A stretch of 64,000 bases of DNA. It comes from Torymus aiolomorphi. Taxonomy: Eukaryota > Arthropoda > Insecta > Hymenoptera > Torymidae. Below the pieces are notes generated by a model, which was not told the DNA's origin, made no database searches, and saw only the letters and a list, made by a program, of their open reading frames with translations. Location of the stretch: assembly GCA_036365515.1 (NCBI GenBank), contig CM070875.1:90964128-91028127 (forward strand). Reading direction: 5' to 3'. Each line of letters starts with the position of its first letter. The stretch's first letter is position 1. The translations under genes and the position numbers were made by a program. Below, in pieces: positions 44,430 to 55,816 of the stretch.

Positions 44430-45990
44430 ATTTCCTAGAGCAACCGTGACACAGGCGTATTGAGTTCACAATCCCTTGCTATAAGATGCACAAAGTTGTC
44501 CCTTTTGTCGGTTAGCCCTTCCCTGGACATGACAACATTGTTTTTGAGGGGTACAAAAAAGGGTGGAAGAGGATAATGTAATGAATCCTTTGGCCCGGTC
44601 GTCCCTGGCTCCCCTTCATCCGAGGTGTCGGCGTCCGTGGTGGAGGAGGAAATCGCATATTGATTTAGAGGGCGTTGTTGTCCCATCATGGACATGAAAA
44701 GAGCGAGTGTATCAAAGGGGGGGGGGGGGTGATCATAATTAATTTGGACGGACTGGTCCGCGTCTTCTTATTCTTCTTGGATCCTATCCAGATTGGGGAA
44801 TCGTACACTTTATCTCCTTTCAGTGGCGACAACGGGAGTGCTTTCCGCGAGGGGCATACCAAGGGCAACTCCAGGAGTGGCTGGTACGGGGTCATTTGGC
44901 TCGTCCGTGTCTATCTGTGATTGAGATAGTTCTGCCGTTTTTTCTATTAGTTCTTGAACTTGCTGGGCCATAAACGTCATCGTTTAGCGTTTCGGGGTTA
45001 TAGGGGTCTATTGCACTCAAGTACTCTTGCACTTCCTCTTGGGCCTTGTCCCCGTCGGAGAAGTAGCTAGGGAGTTCGATCTTCGATTCTTCATCTAGGT
45101 CTTCTTCCATCCTCATTTTATTCTCGTGGAGTCGGAGGCTCTCTTCGAACCTTCTTGCCGATTCGAGGACTTCCCGCTTAGAAAGGGTGGTACTATCTGA
45201 AGTAGTATTATCTTGGGTTTCCGGATCGTCGCTTGATTCTGAGGACGAAACAGGTGTGACGTTTACCTCAGCTTGCTCTGCGGGCAGATCGTCACAAGAT
45301 TCGGGATCTTCGGTGACAGACTCTGCGGGGTCTTCCCCGGAGTCGTTCTCCCTTAGGCAGCTTCGGCGAAGGTCATATGCAGGTGGAGTCGACTCGGTGG
45401 GATCGGTACCTTCTTCGACCCTTATGGACAAGAGAAAGGAGTTCATAGGTTGCATAAAATGCGGTCCTTGTGACACGTCTATGCCACTGTGCGTGGGAGT
45501 CATGGAAGTTCTTCCCTCCTGACTTGTTGAGCTGCCTTCTCCTCAGATTGACTTTACTGCGGGGCTCTGGGTTGCGACCTGGCTTTGAACTTTGGCTGGT
45601 CCTCCTAAGGTCGTGGGACTTTTGCTGCAATCGATAGTTGTTGATGAGGCTTCTATTCGTTTCTTGTTGGTCGCTGTCCGCATCCGCGTCCGGTGAGCGA
45701 TAACACTGGTATCTAACCTTGGGGGAATCTTACGGATTCTGGAACCGATTGGGCGACCCTTGGCTTTAGGTTCGGTCGTACTTACAGGTTCTGGTGCCGA
45801 AGACAATCGAGTACGGGGTTGAAGAACACCCGAGGAAGGAGTCGGCTTCGCCCCTGATGATGTTGAGACGCCCTCTGACTTTTTGGCAGGCTTAGACCCG
45901 TCTTTTTTCTTCATCATCAGCACGTGGGCCTTGATATCCTCAAGCCCTTTATTAATATAGTCTTCTGATGGTTCATCGACGGGGTTGCGT
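44430..45990 (-). pseudogene. Long low-complexity insert between RNase H and integrase
   Basis: About 1.5 kb of broken frames separates the RNase H end (LSRNPVDEPSEDY) from the integrase zinc finger. It begins Lys/Ser/Pro-rich with an AT-hook-like KAKGRPIGSRIRKIPPR. It continues as a strongly acidic Glu/Asp/Ser-rich region (45503-44892: ESTPPAYDLRRSCLRENDSG, ENKMRMEEDLDEESK). It has no recognised domain. It is much longer than the usual RNase H-integrase connection of gypsy elements. Confidence 0.65.
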
Positions 45991-47590
45991 GACAGGGCGT
46001 CGGCGTTGCAATTTAATTTACCCGGTTTATATTTGAATGAGTATTTGTACCCGGTGAAATGGAACATCCATCTCATCAGCCGTTGACCAGGGTCCTTTCG
46101 GCTGTGCATCCAATTTAATGGCTCATGGTCAGCCACCAAGATGAATGTTCGTCCCAGTAGATATGGTGTACATTAGTTGAGCGCGTATAGCATGGCGAGA
46201 CACTCCTTTTCAGTGGCACTATAGTTTCTCTCGGCTTTATTAAGGAACCGAGAGAGGTAGGCGACAGGGTGGTCAAATTTGTCCTGTTCTTGGCTGAGGA
46301 CAGCTCCGATGGCCGTGTCGGAGGTGTCCGTGGTTAAAGTAAACGTTTTCTCGAAATCGAAGAATAGTAAAATTGGGTGCGCGCAGAGACGTTATTTTAG
46401 AGTTTCAAAGGCGACTTGCTGGTCCTCTTCCCAGTTGAACTCCTTGTCCTTTTTTAGCAGATCATGTAATGGTTTGGCGATTTTCGCCTAATCCTGAGTG
46501 AATCGGCGATAGTAGCCAGTTAATCCCAAGAATTCTCGCACGTTTCTAACACCCTTAGGGAGGGGAAATGCTGACACGGCTTTGACTTTCTCGGGGTCTG
46601 GTTCAACCCCGCGTTCGCTTATGATGTGTCCTAGAAAGGCAACTTCCTTCCGTAAAAAATGGACCTTGTCGGGTTGAAGAACCAACCGAGTCGAAGCAAG
46701 TCGATCAAAGAATTTCCTTACCCTCTTATCGTGTTCCCTCAGAGAGTTAGCATGAATGATAACATCGTCCATGTAAACAAGCATTTCCTTGCAGTCCAAC
46801 CCTCTCTTTATTTGGTCCATTAACCGTTGGAAGGTAGCTGGGGCGTTTTTAAGACCCATGGGCATACGGGTATACTCATAGTGCCCTCCAGGGGTGGAAA
46901 ATGCGGTTTTCCATTAATCCTCGGGAGCCATTTTTATTTGGTGAAACCCGGACGCCAAGTCGAATACTGAGAAATATACGGCGCCACCGAGTTGATCTAA
47001 AATATCCTCGATGTTAGGCAGTGGGTATGCGTCACCCACAGTTGATTCAATTCTCTGTAGTCGTTAACCATTCTCCACCGGGGGTTTCCTTGCGCGTCTG
47101 GACGTTTGGGGACGATGCATATCGGAGAGTTGCTTGGACTCTCGGACGGTTTGATTATACCGTCCTCCAGCTTTTTCTGAATGTCCTTGGCGATAAAATC
47201 TTTATGCACTAAAGGATGACGATATTGCTTAGTATTGACAGGTAGGTTGTTTTCTGTCGGGATGTGATGCTCTACAGCTTTGGTGCAAGGAAGCGGGTCT
47301 CTCGGGAGTAGGAAGATCTGTGGTAAATCCTGTATCAAGCGTTCAACACTCTCCTTTTCCTCGATATTGAGATGTTCTGTGGGGATTATTCCTTGAAGCC
47401 TCTTAACTCTATCCTGGATATCGGTGATAGGGTTATCGGCTGAGACAGGAATATCATCTTCTGAGCCGGGCTCGAAATCAAGAGTGGCATAATCAAAAGG
47501 CAAGATCTCTCGCGGATCGACTTCGATAACAACATCGTCTTCGCGAGTATTAATAGCTAGGACTTGGCATGTGTTATCAGAAACTCGCAC
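45990..47590 (-). pseudogene. Reverse transcriptase and RNase H of the env-bearing provirus
   Basis: 47590-46997 holds the PR-RT linker and the RT N-terminus (KLEDGIIKPSESPSNSPICI, RWRMVNDYRELN). Around 46970-46880 the RT2 region (LDLASGFHQI-like) is out of frame. 46865-46488 has MGLKNAPATFQRLMDQI, the catalytic VYMDDVIIHA, and EFLGLTGYYRRF. RNase H follows in broken frames ([15 protein letters not shown] at 46330; [14 protein letters not shown] at 46220) and ends 46139-45990 with ADHEPLNWMHSRKDPGQRLM and CNADALSR. The YMDD motif is intact, but several frameshifts and a stop interrupt it. Confidence 0.88.
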
Positions 47591-47734
47591 GATTCCCTCT
47601 CCAACATATATGTCGTCGTATCCGACATCGACGCGAGGTAGATACCCTTCACTAACCCCAGTGTTAATGAGTTTAATTTTTATTACCCTCCTAGTTCGTT
47701 TAGATATAGTGAAGTGAACACGGGCAGGGAGAAC

Positions 47735-48250
47735 CTAGAGTGCGACACCGGAGCTAGGTATGACTTCGTGTGATGGGACGCCCTCTTCCTTCTGTTCTAG
47801 GCCTTCAGGTTTATTGACCTCCACGTCCTCAGGCCCAGACTGCTCACAACCTTCCACGACATCCTTCAAGTGGACTTTAACCGGGTTTCCGGTACGAGGG
47901 TTGATGAATAGAAGGGGATGCATGACTTCTCCTTCAATCGTGAGCGCGTTGCAGTGATAGGATATAACGACCTGTTCCTTCTTCAAATAGTCTCTCCCTA
48001 GGATGCCATCTTAGTCTATGGCGAAGTCATTTAGGGTTACTAAGAAAGGAAACGCCAGATTCCGAATATTGACGGTCACGCTCCCTAAGGTATCGACCGT
48101 TTGATCGTTGATCCCGATAAGCGGAGTCGCTTGGTTGGTATCGGCAATGGCGTGTGGGTGTAAAGAGCCATCTTCATTAGATTATCAGTGGCCCCGTTGT
48201 CGACCATGAAGGTGAGCCACGGACGCCGACACTCCGGAACTCTTATTTTC
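47735..48250 (-). pseudogene. Aspartic protease of the env-bearing provirus, altered active site and stop
   Basis: Near 48210 the minus strand reads TFMVDNGATDNLM, the retropepsin active site with DTGA changed to DNGA. A flap-like region follows, then a stop codon (near 48013) directly before DGILGRDYLKKE, the conserved C-terminal strand. 47986-47735 continues with EGEVMHPLLFINPRTGNPV and a Glu-rich linker toward RT. It is inactive as read. Confidence 0.75.
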
Positions 48251-49553
48251 ACCACCGTGGGGTTATTGGCTTCTGTATTCTCATTTCCAGCAGCTCCACA
48301 GGAAGCAATCCTGAACCCTCCTGAGGACGGGTTAGGAGCACTCGATTGGCCGGGGCTGATGCATTGGGCTGTGTCTCTAATATTATCTGAGAACTGACTG
48401 GGGTTGTAGTAACTGCGGGGCTCGCCGTCGGTGGATGTGAGTGAGCTCCCTGACAGTTTAAATTACCCATTCCGTTGGTATGAGGCGGATAGAAACTGGC
48501 TGCACCTCCTTGATCATTAGCTTGAGGAAGGCTTGCGTTCGGAACGTATAGCCGCAGGTCTGTGTACATGTTTGACCGTCCTTGTCCGTAATGACCTCCA
48601 CGGCCTCCTCGCCCTCTCTTTGATTGGTATCCTTGCTGAGCGAAATTGCGAGCATCTTGGGTGCGGGCCGACGGCCAAGGGTTCCCGAGAGATTGATGGC
48701 TCGCCCCCGAGTTTACGTAACCTGTAAAAGAGGGATCTCCCTCGGGGTATATTAGCGTAACTTCTTCGTAGTTGCTGTCACCGGGGATATCCGTTTCAAG
48801 GTAACCAATGAAGGCCGGTCCAACACCTGACGCAGGCTCTTGCGATGGGTTCCTTGCTCCCCCAGGTGTAAACGCGGGGTAGAACTGGGCACGTTGTCGC
48901 ATGTTCTGCGATAATTCACCTTACTCTGCATAATGCCCCATTTCTGCGGACTGGCGGGAGTCTGGTAAAATGCGCGATCGAATGCGAGCTTCGATCCGCA
49001 CGGCTTCCTTATACGCGGATTCCAGGTCTGCAGGGTGGGATGCATCCACTGCAGCGCTAATATTACCTGGAAGCCCTCGTATAAAGATGTCGATGGCCGC
49101 CTCCTTCATAGGTACCATCATGGCTGGATTGTAGTCTTGTCCCTTGTCCTCCTTAACCGCATTCTCGGCACCCATGAGCAAGATGTTAAGCCGGTCACAA
49201 AAATCTCCGACTGTATCTACTTGTTTCATCCTGAGGTCGTTCAGCTGTGACACGTAGTATGTGTAGGTTTTCTCCGGTGCGAAGCGCCGTTTGAGATGTC
49301 GCACCAAGTCATCCACGGTGACAAATGTAACTCCAAAAGTTGAATTTCGAGCCGACCCTCTCAACTTTCCTAAAACCTTTTTGATGAAACAGGGAAGTTG
49401 GTCTGCGGTGATGTCGGATGCTGCATTACGGACATCCTGTATGAAGTCATTGAGTGGGATGTTTGTACCATCGAACGGGGGAACATTTCCTATGGCGGAT
49501 TGGACAGCCATAGTGTGTGCCATCGTGACCATCAGCTGAGAATATTCGGCCAT
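48249..49553 (-). CDS. gag: Gag of the env-bearing provirus (two adjoining frames)
   Basis: The frame 49553-48921 encodes the capsid part: NVPPFDGTNIPLNDFIQDVR, FVTVDDLVRHLKRRFAPEKT and YYVSQLNDLRMKQVD, typical of errantivirus Gag. After a stop near 48920 the next frame, 48902-48249, continues with a Gly/Ser/Pro-rich nucleocapsid region that has an RGG-type RNA-binding box (KRGRGGRGGHYGQGRS) and no CCHC knuckle, as in errantiviruses. It then enters the protease in the same frame. Start at MAEYSQLMVTMAH. It packages element RNA. Confidence 0.82.
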
Positions 49554-49633
49554 CGAGTGGTTGACTCCCTCGGCGCCGTCTCCAGTCGGGCATCCTTCTG
49601 AATTTAAGTTTGGCTAGTTATCAATAAACGCGG

Positions 49634-49990
49634 TCACGCGTTAGATAGCCTGAGGTTCTCGAGAGTTATACACAGCTGATCGATGTCGGCCTCGACTGCT
49701 TCAAGTCGCCTAAGCAACCCGTCAACATCACCTCGGGTTTGACTTTTCCACAATTCCACCGTTTGCTCTAGCGATCGTATAGAACGGTGTGCTTCGAAGC
49801 TGGATTTCGTAAACACGAATTGGTGAGCGCGCAGACTTTTAAACTCTCGTCTCAATCCTTCCACTTCACTCCTTAACTCTTCGTTCTCTACTCGGAGCGC
49901 TTCAAACCTACGGATAATCCTGGCTTCGGTAAATACCACGCAGAATTCAGAGGTCATACTGGCAGATAATTTTGGAAACACTGGTTTCAC
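49634..49990 (-). CDS. Small coiled-coil ORF upstream of gag
   Basis: The 118-residue frame has a regular heptad pattern (RFEALRVENEELRSEVEGLR, VDGLLRRLEAVEADIDQL). It precedes the Gag start by about 80 bp. It may be the true N-terminus of Gag, separated by a frameshift, or a short upstream ORF. I see no other motif. Confidence 0.5.
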   Translation of the reverse strand: MKPVFPKLSASMTSEFCVVFTEARIIRRFEALRVENEELRSEVEGLRREFKSLRAHQFVFTKSSFEAHRSIRSLEQTVELWKSQTRGDVDGLLRRLEAVEADIDQLCITLENLRLSNA

Positions 49991-50211
49991 TAAATAATCT
50001 TGATGGGTCTAGTTAGGGACACCCGCTGCAGTTACGGGGAAGGGGCGGAAATTACTAGATGGTAATCTAATCGTTCCTTTCCTTTTCCAGTTTTTCAATT
50101 AAGGAAAACCCGCGAAATCGTTCTAAAATCCTTCGGTCTAGCGGAAAACGGAGGTTAACAGAAAAGATATCTTTGGGGTTAGGTTCCAACCACGCTCTTC
50201 TACCAGTTTTT

Positions 50212-50474
50212 GTTGCGTTGCAACTATTGGAAATCGTAACGCAGTTGAATGTTGTTAAATTTATTCGATTGGATCCCCTAAGAATATTTGTTCATTCTTA
50301 CCTGAAGGGAACTCCAAACCTATCGTGGTCAGCCTTACTCGTATGGGAGATTAAGGGTGACCAAGATAGGTTTGGAGATCCCTTCAGGTAAGAATGAAAT
50401 ATTCTTAGGGAATCCAATCGAATAAATTTAACAACATTCAATTGCGTTACGATTTCCAATAGTTGTAACGCAAC
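50212..50474. mobile_element. 263-bp palindromic (foldback) MITE
   Basis: gttgcgttgcaactattgg at the left and its complement ccaatagttgtaacgcaac at the right. The two ~130-bp arms are almost perfect complements over their whole length, including gattggatcccctaagaata. The related half copy is at 33749-33893. It has no coding capacity. Confidence 0.88.
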
Positions 50475-51015
50475 AGGGCGTAATCTATGGAGCTGTAGAA
50501 TTCTTTGAGCAGTTGATCTTGAGATGCACAATTGAGGATCAATTTGTCGAAATATGCGGGTTTAATAAAACCATAGCCAACACGGCCAAAACTCGTGGAT
50601 CGTCGCATTCAATTACCATAATTCGATGACGTCGCCTTACAACAGGTTGCTGTCTCTCGTGCCTTTCGATGAATGATATCACTCTATTTTACGGCTAATG
50701 ATCTCTGCCCAGGAAGCGCTCACGATACAATCGTGCTGATGCTGGGTAGTTACCGCGACACTCGCCAAGGATGATGAGAATGTCAATAATCTGATTTCGT
50801 CTGTAGTCTGGCATTTTTAGTAGAAAAAAACTGAACGCTCTATTCAACAAGTAAAAAAGAACAGTCAGTATAAGCCACGTGAGATGTCCCTTTACAACTT
50901 TTTGTCATTAAATACACGCAGATAGTACCAAGCATCGACAACAAAAACAATTTTAACGCAACCATACAACACAAGCAATCACAGATTTTTAATAAAAATA
51001 GGCTCTGGCACGTTC
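50475..51015 (-). pseudogene. Tc1-like transposase, N-terminal half, left arm of a palindrome
   Basis: On the minus strand the sequence begins MPDYRRNQIIDILIILGECR at about 50815 and continues through ERHERQQPVVRRRHR to the helix-turn-helix LCISRSTAQRILQLHRLRP (50531-50475). There it is cut by the MITE. The missing continuation (HITLSQQL...) is at 33745, so the block 33749-50474 was inserted into this gene. Upstream terminal sequence runs to ggctctggcacgttc at 51001-51015. Stops occur after FLGRDH. Confidence 0.8.
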
Positions 51016-51073
51016 TTCACAATTACATTAATTTGTGTTTAAAATATTTTGAAATACGAAATTGTCTTTAAAT

Positions 51074-51834
51074 GAACGTGCCAGAGCCTATTTTTATTAA
51101 AAAACTGTGATTCTTTGTATTGGATGGTTGCGTTAAAATTGTTTTTGTTGCGATGCTTGCTACTACCTGCGTGTATTTCATGACAAATTGTTGTAAAGGG
51201 ATATCTCACATTGCTTATACTGACAGCACTTTTTTACTTGTTGAATAGAGCTTTCATTTTTTTTCTGCTAAAAATGCTAAACTACACACGAAATCGGATT
51301 GTTGACATTCTCATTATCATTGGCGAGTGTCGTGGTAATTGCCAAGCAGAAGCATGATTGTATCGTGAGCTTTTCCTGGGCAGAGATCATTACCCGAATG
51401 ACAGAGCGATTTCATTCATCGAAAAGCACGAGAAACAGCAACCTGTTGTAAGGCGACGTCGTCGAATTATGATAATTGAATGCGACGACCCACGAGTTTT
51501 GGCCGTGTTGGCTATGGTTGTATTAAACCCCTGTAGATATTTACATTTATTGACAAATGAACTGCCAGTTTTGTTAGAAGAAGTTGATCTGCAAACGAGA
51601 CAACAAATGTGTTTGCAGCAGGATGATGCAGGGGTTCACAGAAGTGATATTGTTAGAGATTTTCTGAACCACGAAATCCCACAAAGGTGGATAGGAATTC
51701 ACGGCAAGCAGTCAGCTTATCAAATGGTATCCTAGATCTCCAGATCTGACAAGTCCTGACTTTTGTTTATGGGGTTATATTAATGATACGGCATATTGAG
51801 ATCCACCCAAAATCATGGAAAATATGACACAGCG
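51074..51834 (+). pseudogene. Tc1-like transposon, internally deleted, right arm of the palindrome
   Basis: It starts gaacgtgccagagcc, the mirror of the left arm, which pairs with it to about 51534. The frame 51358-51735 has an N-terminal HTH part (YRELFLGRDHYPNDRAISFI, VVRRRRR) joined abruptly at about 51533 to the C-terminal catalytic part (YLHLLTNELPVLLEEVDLQT, CLQQDDAGVHRSDIVRDFLN, HEIPQRWIGIHG). WYPRSPDLTSPDF follows in another frame. The deletion removes the SDE catalytic region. The copy ends at 51834 where an LTR element begins. Confidence 0.8.
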
Positions 51835-52047
51835 TGTTATATATGTACGAGTCGCAATAGGTAGCAAACATCGCTTGGTGGCACCACTTTGTCGACGGGA
51901 TTCGGGAGGGCTCGCGGGAACTGCGTATACGCGGGAAGCTCAGAGTTAAGCACTCGAGCATGTAACATGAACTGTAATAAGCGTTATATCTTTACTAGTA
52001 TTCCGGAGTCCTGGTTCCTTCTGAAAACCCTCGCCCAGATACTACAT

Positions 52048-52064
52048 TGGCGATGAAGATCAAG
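52048..52064 (+). promoter_or_regulatory. Putative tRNA primer binding site
   Basis: TGGCGATGAAGATCAAG starts two bases after the LTR-like end (ACTACA). It has the TGG start and position of a primer site; I cannot name the tRNA. Confidence 0.5.
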
Positions 52065-52114
52065 TACGAGGTAACGTGTGCGAATTCTAATGCAGCTCGA
52101 GATCACGTGTCGAA

Positions 52115-53040
52115 ATGGGATCAGCAGAGGAACGGAATCGTTGGTCGGAATCCTTGCAGCAGCGGGAAAGTGATCGTGAGGAAAAGTGGTCTAGGCGGCA
52201 CTCTTATGAGGTTAATGTGAAGGAGGACAGTGAAAAGTTAGAAATTGCAAAACAGTTGGCGAGTTTAACAGGGCTACACAATACGCCGAACCGGCATCCC
52301 ACTCAATAGTATTACGGGGTGCGATTGGCAGTATCGCAGAATTTCCGTTGGACGAAGATTGACAAATGTAGTTTAAGTGTCTCGGGCAGTATTGTCCAAT
52401 AAATGAAGTACCGGTGGGGAAACATGCGTCATTGTTTCTCACGCTTCGTGGCGAAGACGGGTACGCTTTGCTGCGGAATGTGTGCACGCCGAAGCTACCG
52501 TCGCAATTGTCAGTGAATGAATTGTCGAAAACAATGAAGGATCACCTCCAATCTATACTGAGTGATCATGGAGCGGTACAAATTCAAGGAATGCAAGCAG
52601 TAGGCGAGTGAAAACATTAAGAAGTACATGGCAAACTTGACGAAGCTGTCATCTTTCTTTGAATTCGGTAGCAACCTGGAGAATCATCTTCGCGACCAGT
52701 TCGTCTGAGGAGTGGCTAGCGAGGCAATTAAGAAGAGGCTGCTGGGAGAGAAGGAACTTACATACCATCGGGTGGTCGAGTTGACCCTGTTTCTGGAATC
52801 GGCAGGTCGAAACACTGCGGAAATGCAGACCCCCGCGACGACGTTGAACACGGTCGACTTCATAGCGGTCAAAAAGGCAGCGGCAGGTAAACAAACGAGC
52901 GCCTCTGGCAATGTTTTGCGGAGCTGTTATTATTGTGGTTGGTCCAACCACCGTGCCGCAGATTTTAGGTTTAAGGATTATAAATGTAACGCGTGTGGCA
53001 AAATCGGGCATCTGAAAAAGGTGTGTAAAAGCCAAGATAT
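52115..53040 (+). pseudogene. Gag of the Mag-like gypsy element
   Basis: Frames 52115-52309, 52414-52611 and 52712-53040 together give a Gag. They hold a charged N-terminus; GKHASLFLTLRGEDGYALLR and LSVNELSKTMKDHL in the capsid-like part; YHRVVELTLFLESAGRN; then two zinc knuckles. The first, CYYCGWSNHRAADFRF, has lost its last Cys (Phe). The second, CNACGKIGHLKKVC, is intact. A two-knuckle Gag of this kind is typical of Mag/K02A2.6-like elements. Frameshifts lie near 52310 and 52610. Confidence 0.72.
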
Positions 53041-53149
53041 TCAGAGGTCAAACGTTTGCACTCTAGATAACAGTAAGAAAGGTATGGTAGCTGGATCGCA
53101 TGAAAGACAGAATTATGTAGGGGAAATTGAATCGCTGGACAAAAGGTTT

Positions 53150-53330
53150 GACGATGTATTTTTTGTGTCGGAGGAAATTAATGAGATTCACGGTTCTGAT
53201 GTAGTAGAGCCATATTGCGTTAAAATGGAGGTTGCGGGAGTTGAAATGAAATTCATGGTTGACACGGTCTCACCAATCGCGGCTATTCCTCACGCGTTTA
53301 TGAGAGTTCCAATAACTTGTAGAGTCTAAA
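53150..53330 (+). pseudogene. Protease of the Mag-like element, altered active site
   Basis: In the same frame as the knuckles: VAGVEMKFMVDTVSPIAAIP, where DTGS/A is DTVS (Gly replaced by Val). The frame stops at 53329 soon after. Inactive as read. Confidence 0.65.
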
Positions 53331-53499
53331 ACTTAAGAAAACGCGGCGCGTTTTCAAAACATTCCACGAGAAAACTATTGATCCGCTGGGAATTTTACTT
53401 GTTACCGTTAAGAATAGAGATAATGAACTAGTTTGAGGAATGTCTGTTCTACCTGGAGATAGACACCGATGATTAGCCGTTAATGGCTACGAAATCTGA

Positions 53500-54415
53500 G
53501 CGTGATTCAAACGGTCGGAAGTCGGGGGGGGGGGCGAGTTTGCTCACTATCCACGCGATCTCTGACGGCAATGTAGACTGGCTGAAGGAATTTGTATCTC
53601 TGTTTTTGGGCAAATTGAGTACAAGGGCGGTAAATTTTCTTTATTGTTGAAGCCAGAGACCGTTCCGGTTTTCCGTAAACCCAGACCGGTACCGTTCGCA
53701 ATGCGCAAGTCGTTAGAGCAGGAACCTAAAAGGTTAGCTCGCAAAAATATCATTGAGCTAATTAATAGTTGTGATTGGGTAACTCCGATCGTTGCAGTGA
53801 TTAAGTTTGATGGGGGAATTAGGCCAAGTTGCGATTATAAAATCACAGTTAACCCGCAGTTCGTAGTTGACAGGCACCCGATTTCGGGAGTTCCAGACCT
53901 TTTGAATAAGGTTGAAGGGGAATTATTTTCTCGAAACTAGACTTGACTCATACTTATCAACAAACAGATTTGGATGAAGCATCAAAAGATTTGACTACAA
54001 TTTCGACTCACAAAGGGCTTTTTAGATGTAATAGAATCAGTTTCGGCATTGCTTCAGCGCCGAGCCTTTTTCCAAGAGGCATTGATTGGCATTAATGATA
54101 TAGCCGTTTATTTTGATGATATTTTCATATCTGGCAAATCGCGTGAAGAACACGATGTTAATTTGCGCGAAGTTTTAAATCGTTCTAAAGGGAACGGATT
54201 AACCGTTAAACAGTCAAAATGTAAATTCGGTGTTGAGGAAATTCATTTCCGAGGGTAAGTACTGAACGCTAGAGTCTTACATATTTCATATATTAAGATA
54301 GCTGCTGTTCTAAAAATGGATGCGCCCAAAGATGCTAGTGGATTGAAATCATTTTTAGGAGCGGTGACGTATTATGCGAAATTTATTAAAAATTTTGCTA
54401 GAGTAGGAAAAGAAC
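53500..54415 (+). pseudogene. Reverse transcriptase of the Mag-like element
   Basis: 53644-53940 reads VPVFRKPRPVPFAMRKSLEQ, IIELINSCDWVTPIVAVIK and RPSCDYKITVNPQ. A shifted frame gives LDLTHTYQQTDLDE and THKGLFRCNRISFGIASAPS. 54049-54258 has GINDIAVYFDDIFISGKS (YFDD catalytic motif) and KGNGLTVKQSKCKF. 54300-54415 has LKSFLGAVTYYAKFIKNF. The sequence style (THKGLF.., FGIASAPS) fits Mag-clade gypsy. There are several stops and frameshifts, and RNase H is missing. Confidence 0.78.
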
Positions 54416-55348
54416 AGGTCATTATACAATAGGATATAATCATGGTAAGAACAAAATCTGACCTTAGAGGTGATGCCAAAGTTAGGTATCCAGATGAGAG
54501 GATAACATTAAAAATTCGGCATTCAGGAAAAATGTTTGATATGGGAGGCTTAGGATTTTTCCTTAGCAATTCGATGGTTAACTTCGTTTTGACCTTGACC
54601 ACTACCTTGAATAGCCGAACGACAATATGCATTGGCTTAATTGTCTAACTTGGGCATGACCTCCAAGGTAAAATTTTTCGTACCCAAGGTCATCCCTGGC
54701 GGAAAAAATCATCTGATTTATCTTCTGACAAATCAAGTGATTATGTGATAAATCACGTGACGATTTGGCGCGATTTATCACTTAATATATTACATGATAA
54801 TTCACTTGACAAATCCCCTGACCCAAGGAATGTAAAACAATATTTCCAAATTGAAGTATGAATCCAATTAAAGGTTAAAACTTAAAACCCTACTAAAAAA
54901 TTCAGCTGAATATCATGGAACATAGTTTTTCTCACATTTATAGCAGTTAATCAAATTTGTAAACTTTAATCTATGATTAATATATGTCTTTAAAACATTC
55001 AGCTGAATTTATAATATAAAAATTATAAATTTATATAATTTATAAATTATAGTAAATTATGTAGCAATTTAACATTCTTTATAAAAATAATAGTTTAATG
55101 AAACATTTGTAGAGAGAACATTATTTATACTGATATTGTATTTACTAGATTCGGTACTTACAATTTTCTCGACAACAAATGGCAGAAAGGTGAAAGACTA
55201 GATGATGTTTAAAGAGTCTCGAGCTCGCACGACTCGACGGCGACCCACGATATCAAAATCACGCGAGGCCGGCCGCGAGCGCACCCTCGTGTACTCAACG
55301 ATACCCAATTTGATAGACGACGGTAAGAGTATTAAATAGAGTTTGCGT
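54416..55348. other. AT-rich interval, no gene
   Basis: I see no gene. At 54690-54830 several atcacttga and tgataaatca words recur in both orientations. A GC-rich patch at 55205-55340 lies just outside the foldback element and has no open frame that I can support. Confidence 0.45.
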
Positions 55349-55781
55349 ACCCCAGGTCCGCAGCAGACACAAACATAGTACACTAGCGTGGTCACATGAG
55401 CGATCCCTCGGTTTCCTCTTTCACTAAAGTTATATAACAATAACTTGTATTTTTATGTATAGAATACTAGCTAATCATAAATATTAAATTGAAAAAAATC
55501 AGAATGGCTTATTACAATTCAAACAAGCTCATGTCAATTGCCTTTAATATATATGAAGTTATTTTATAAATATATATGAATTGGCAAGAAATATAAATGC
55601 TTTCCATTTTCTTGTAAAGAGTTCGCTGATATTCAATTTTGATTTCTCTTAGAGGAAGCTTTGTGATAGTAATTTTTCGAGCTTTTGTAGAAACATGTTA
55701 TAATTGTTTTTGAGGTGTTAGGAATCAAAATACATGATTTTTGAAAAATGTCTGTATGGATATGTGCGTGTGTGCACGCGC

Positions 55782-55816
<35 letters not shown>

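Larger units (their letters stand above)
51835..54415 (+). mobile_element. Third gypsy element (Mag-like), truncated, with 5' LTR
   Basis: A putative 212-bp LTR (51835 TGTTATATATG ... ACTACA 52046) interrupts the Tc1-like copy in mid-gene. A primer site and gag, protease and RT pieces follow on the plus strand. The sequence stops after the RT thumb at about 54415, with no RNase H, integrase or 3' LTR. Confidence 0.7.

Noticed and set aside
54690..54830. Recurrent atcacttga/tgataaatca words as a regulatory array
   Set aside because: Irregular spacing in AT-rich DNA; not convincing as a site cluster or as a defined repeat.
55205..55440. GC-rich patch with a possible short gene or promoter near the foldback end
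   Set aside because: The open frame is interrupted by the foldback arm boundary and is repeated in the other arm; no domain or start support.
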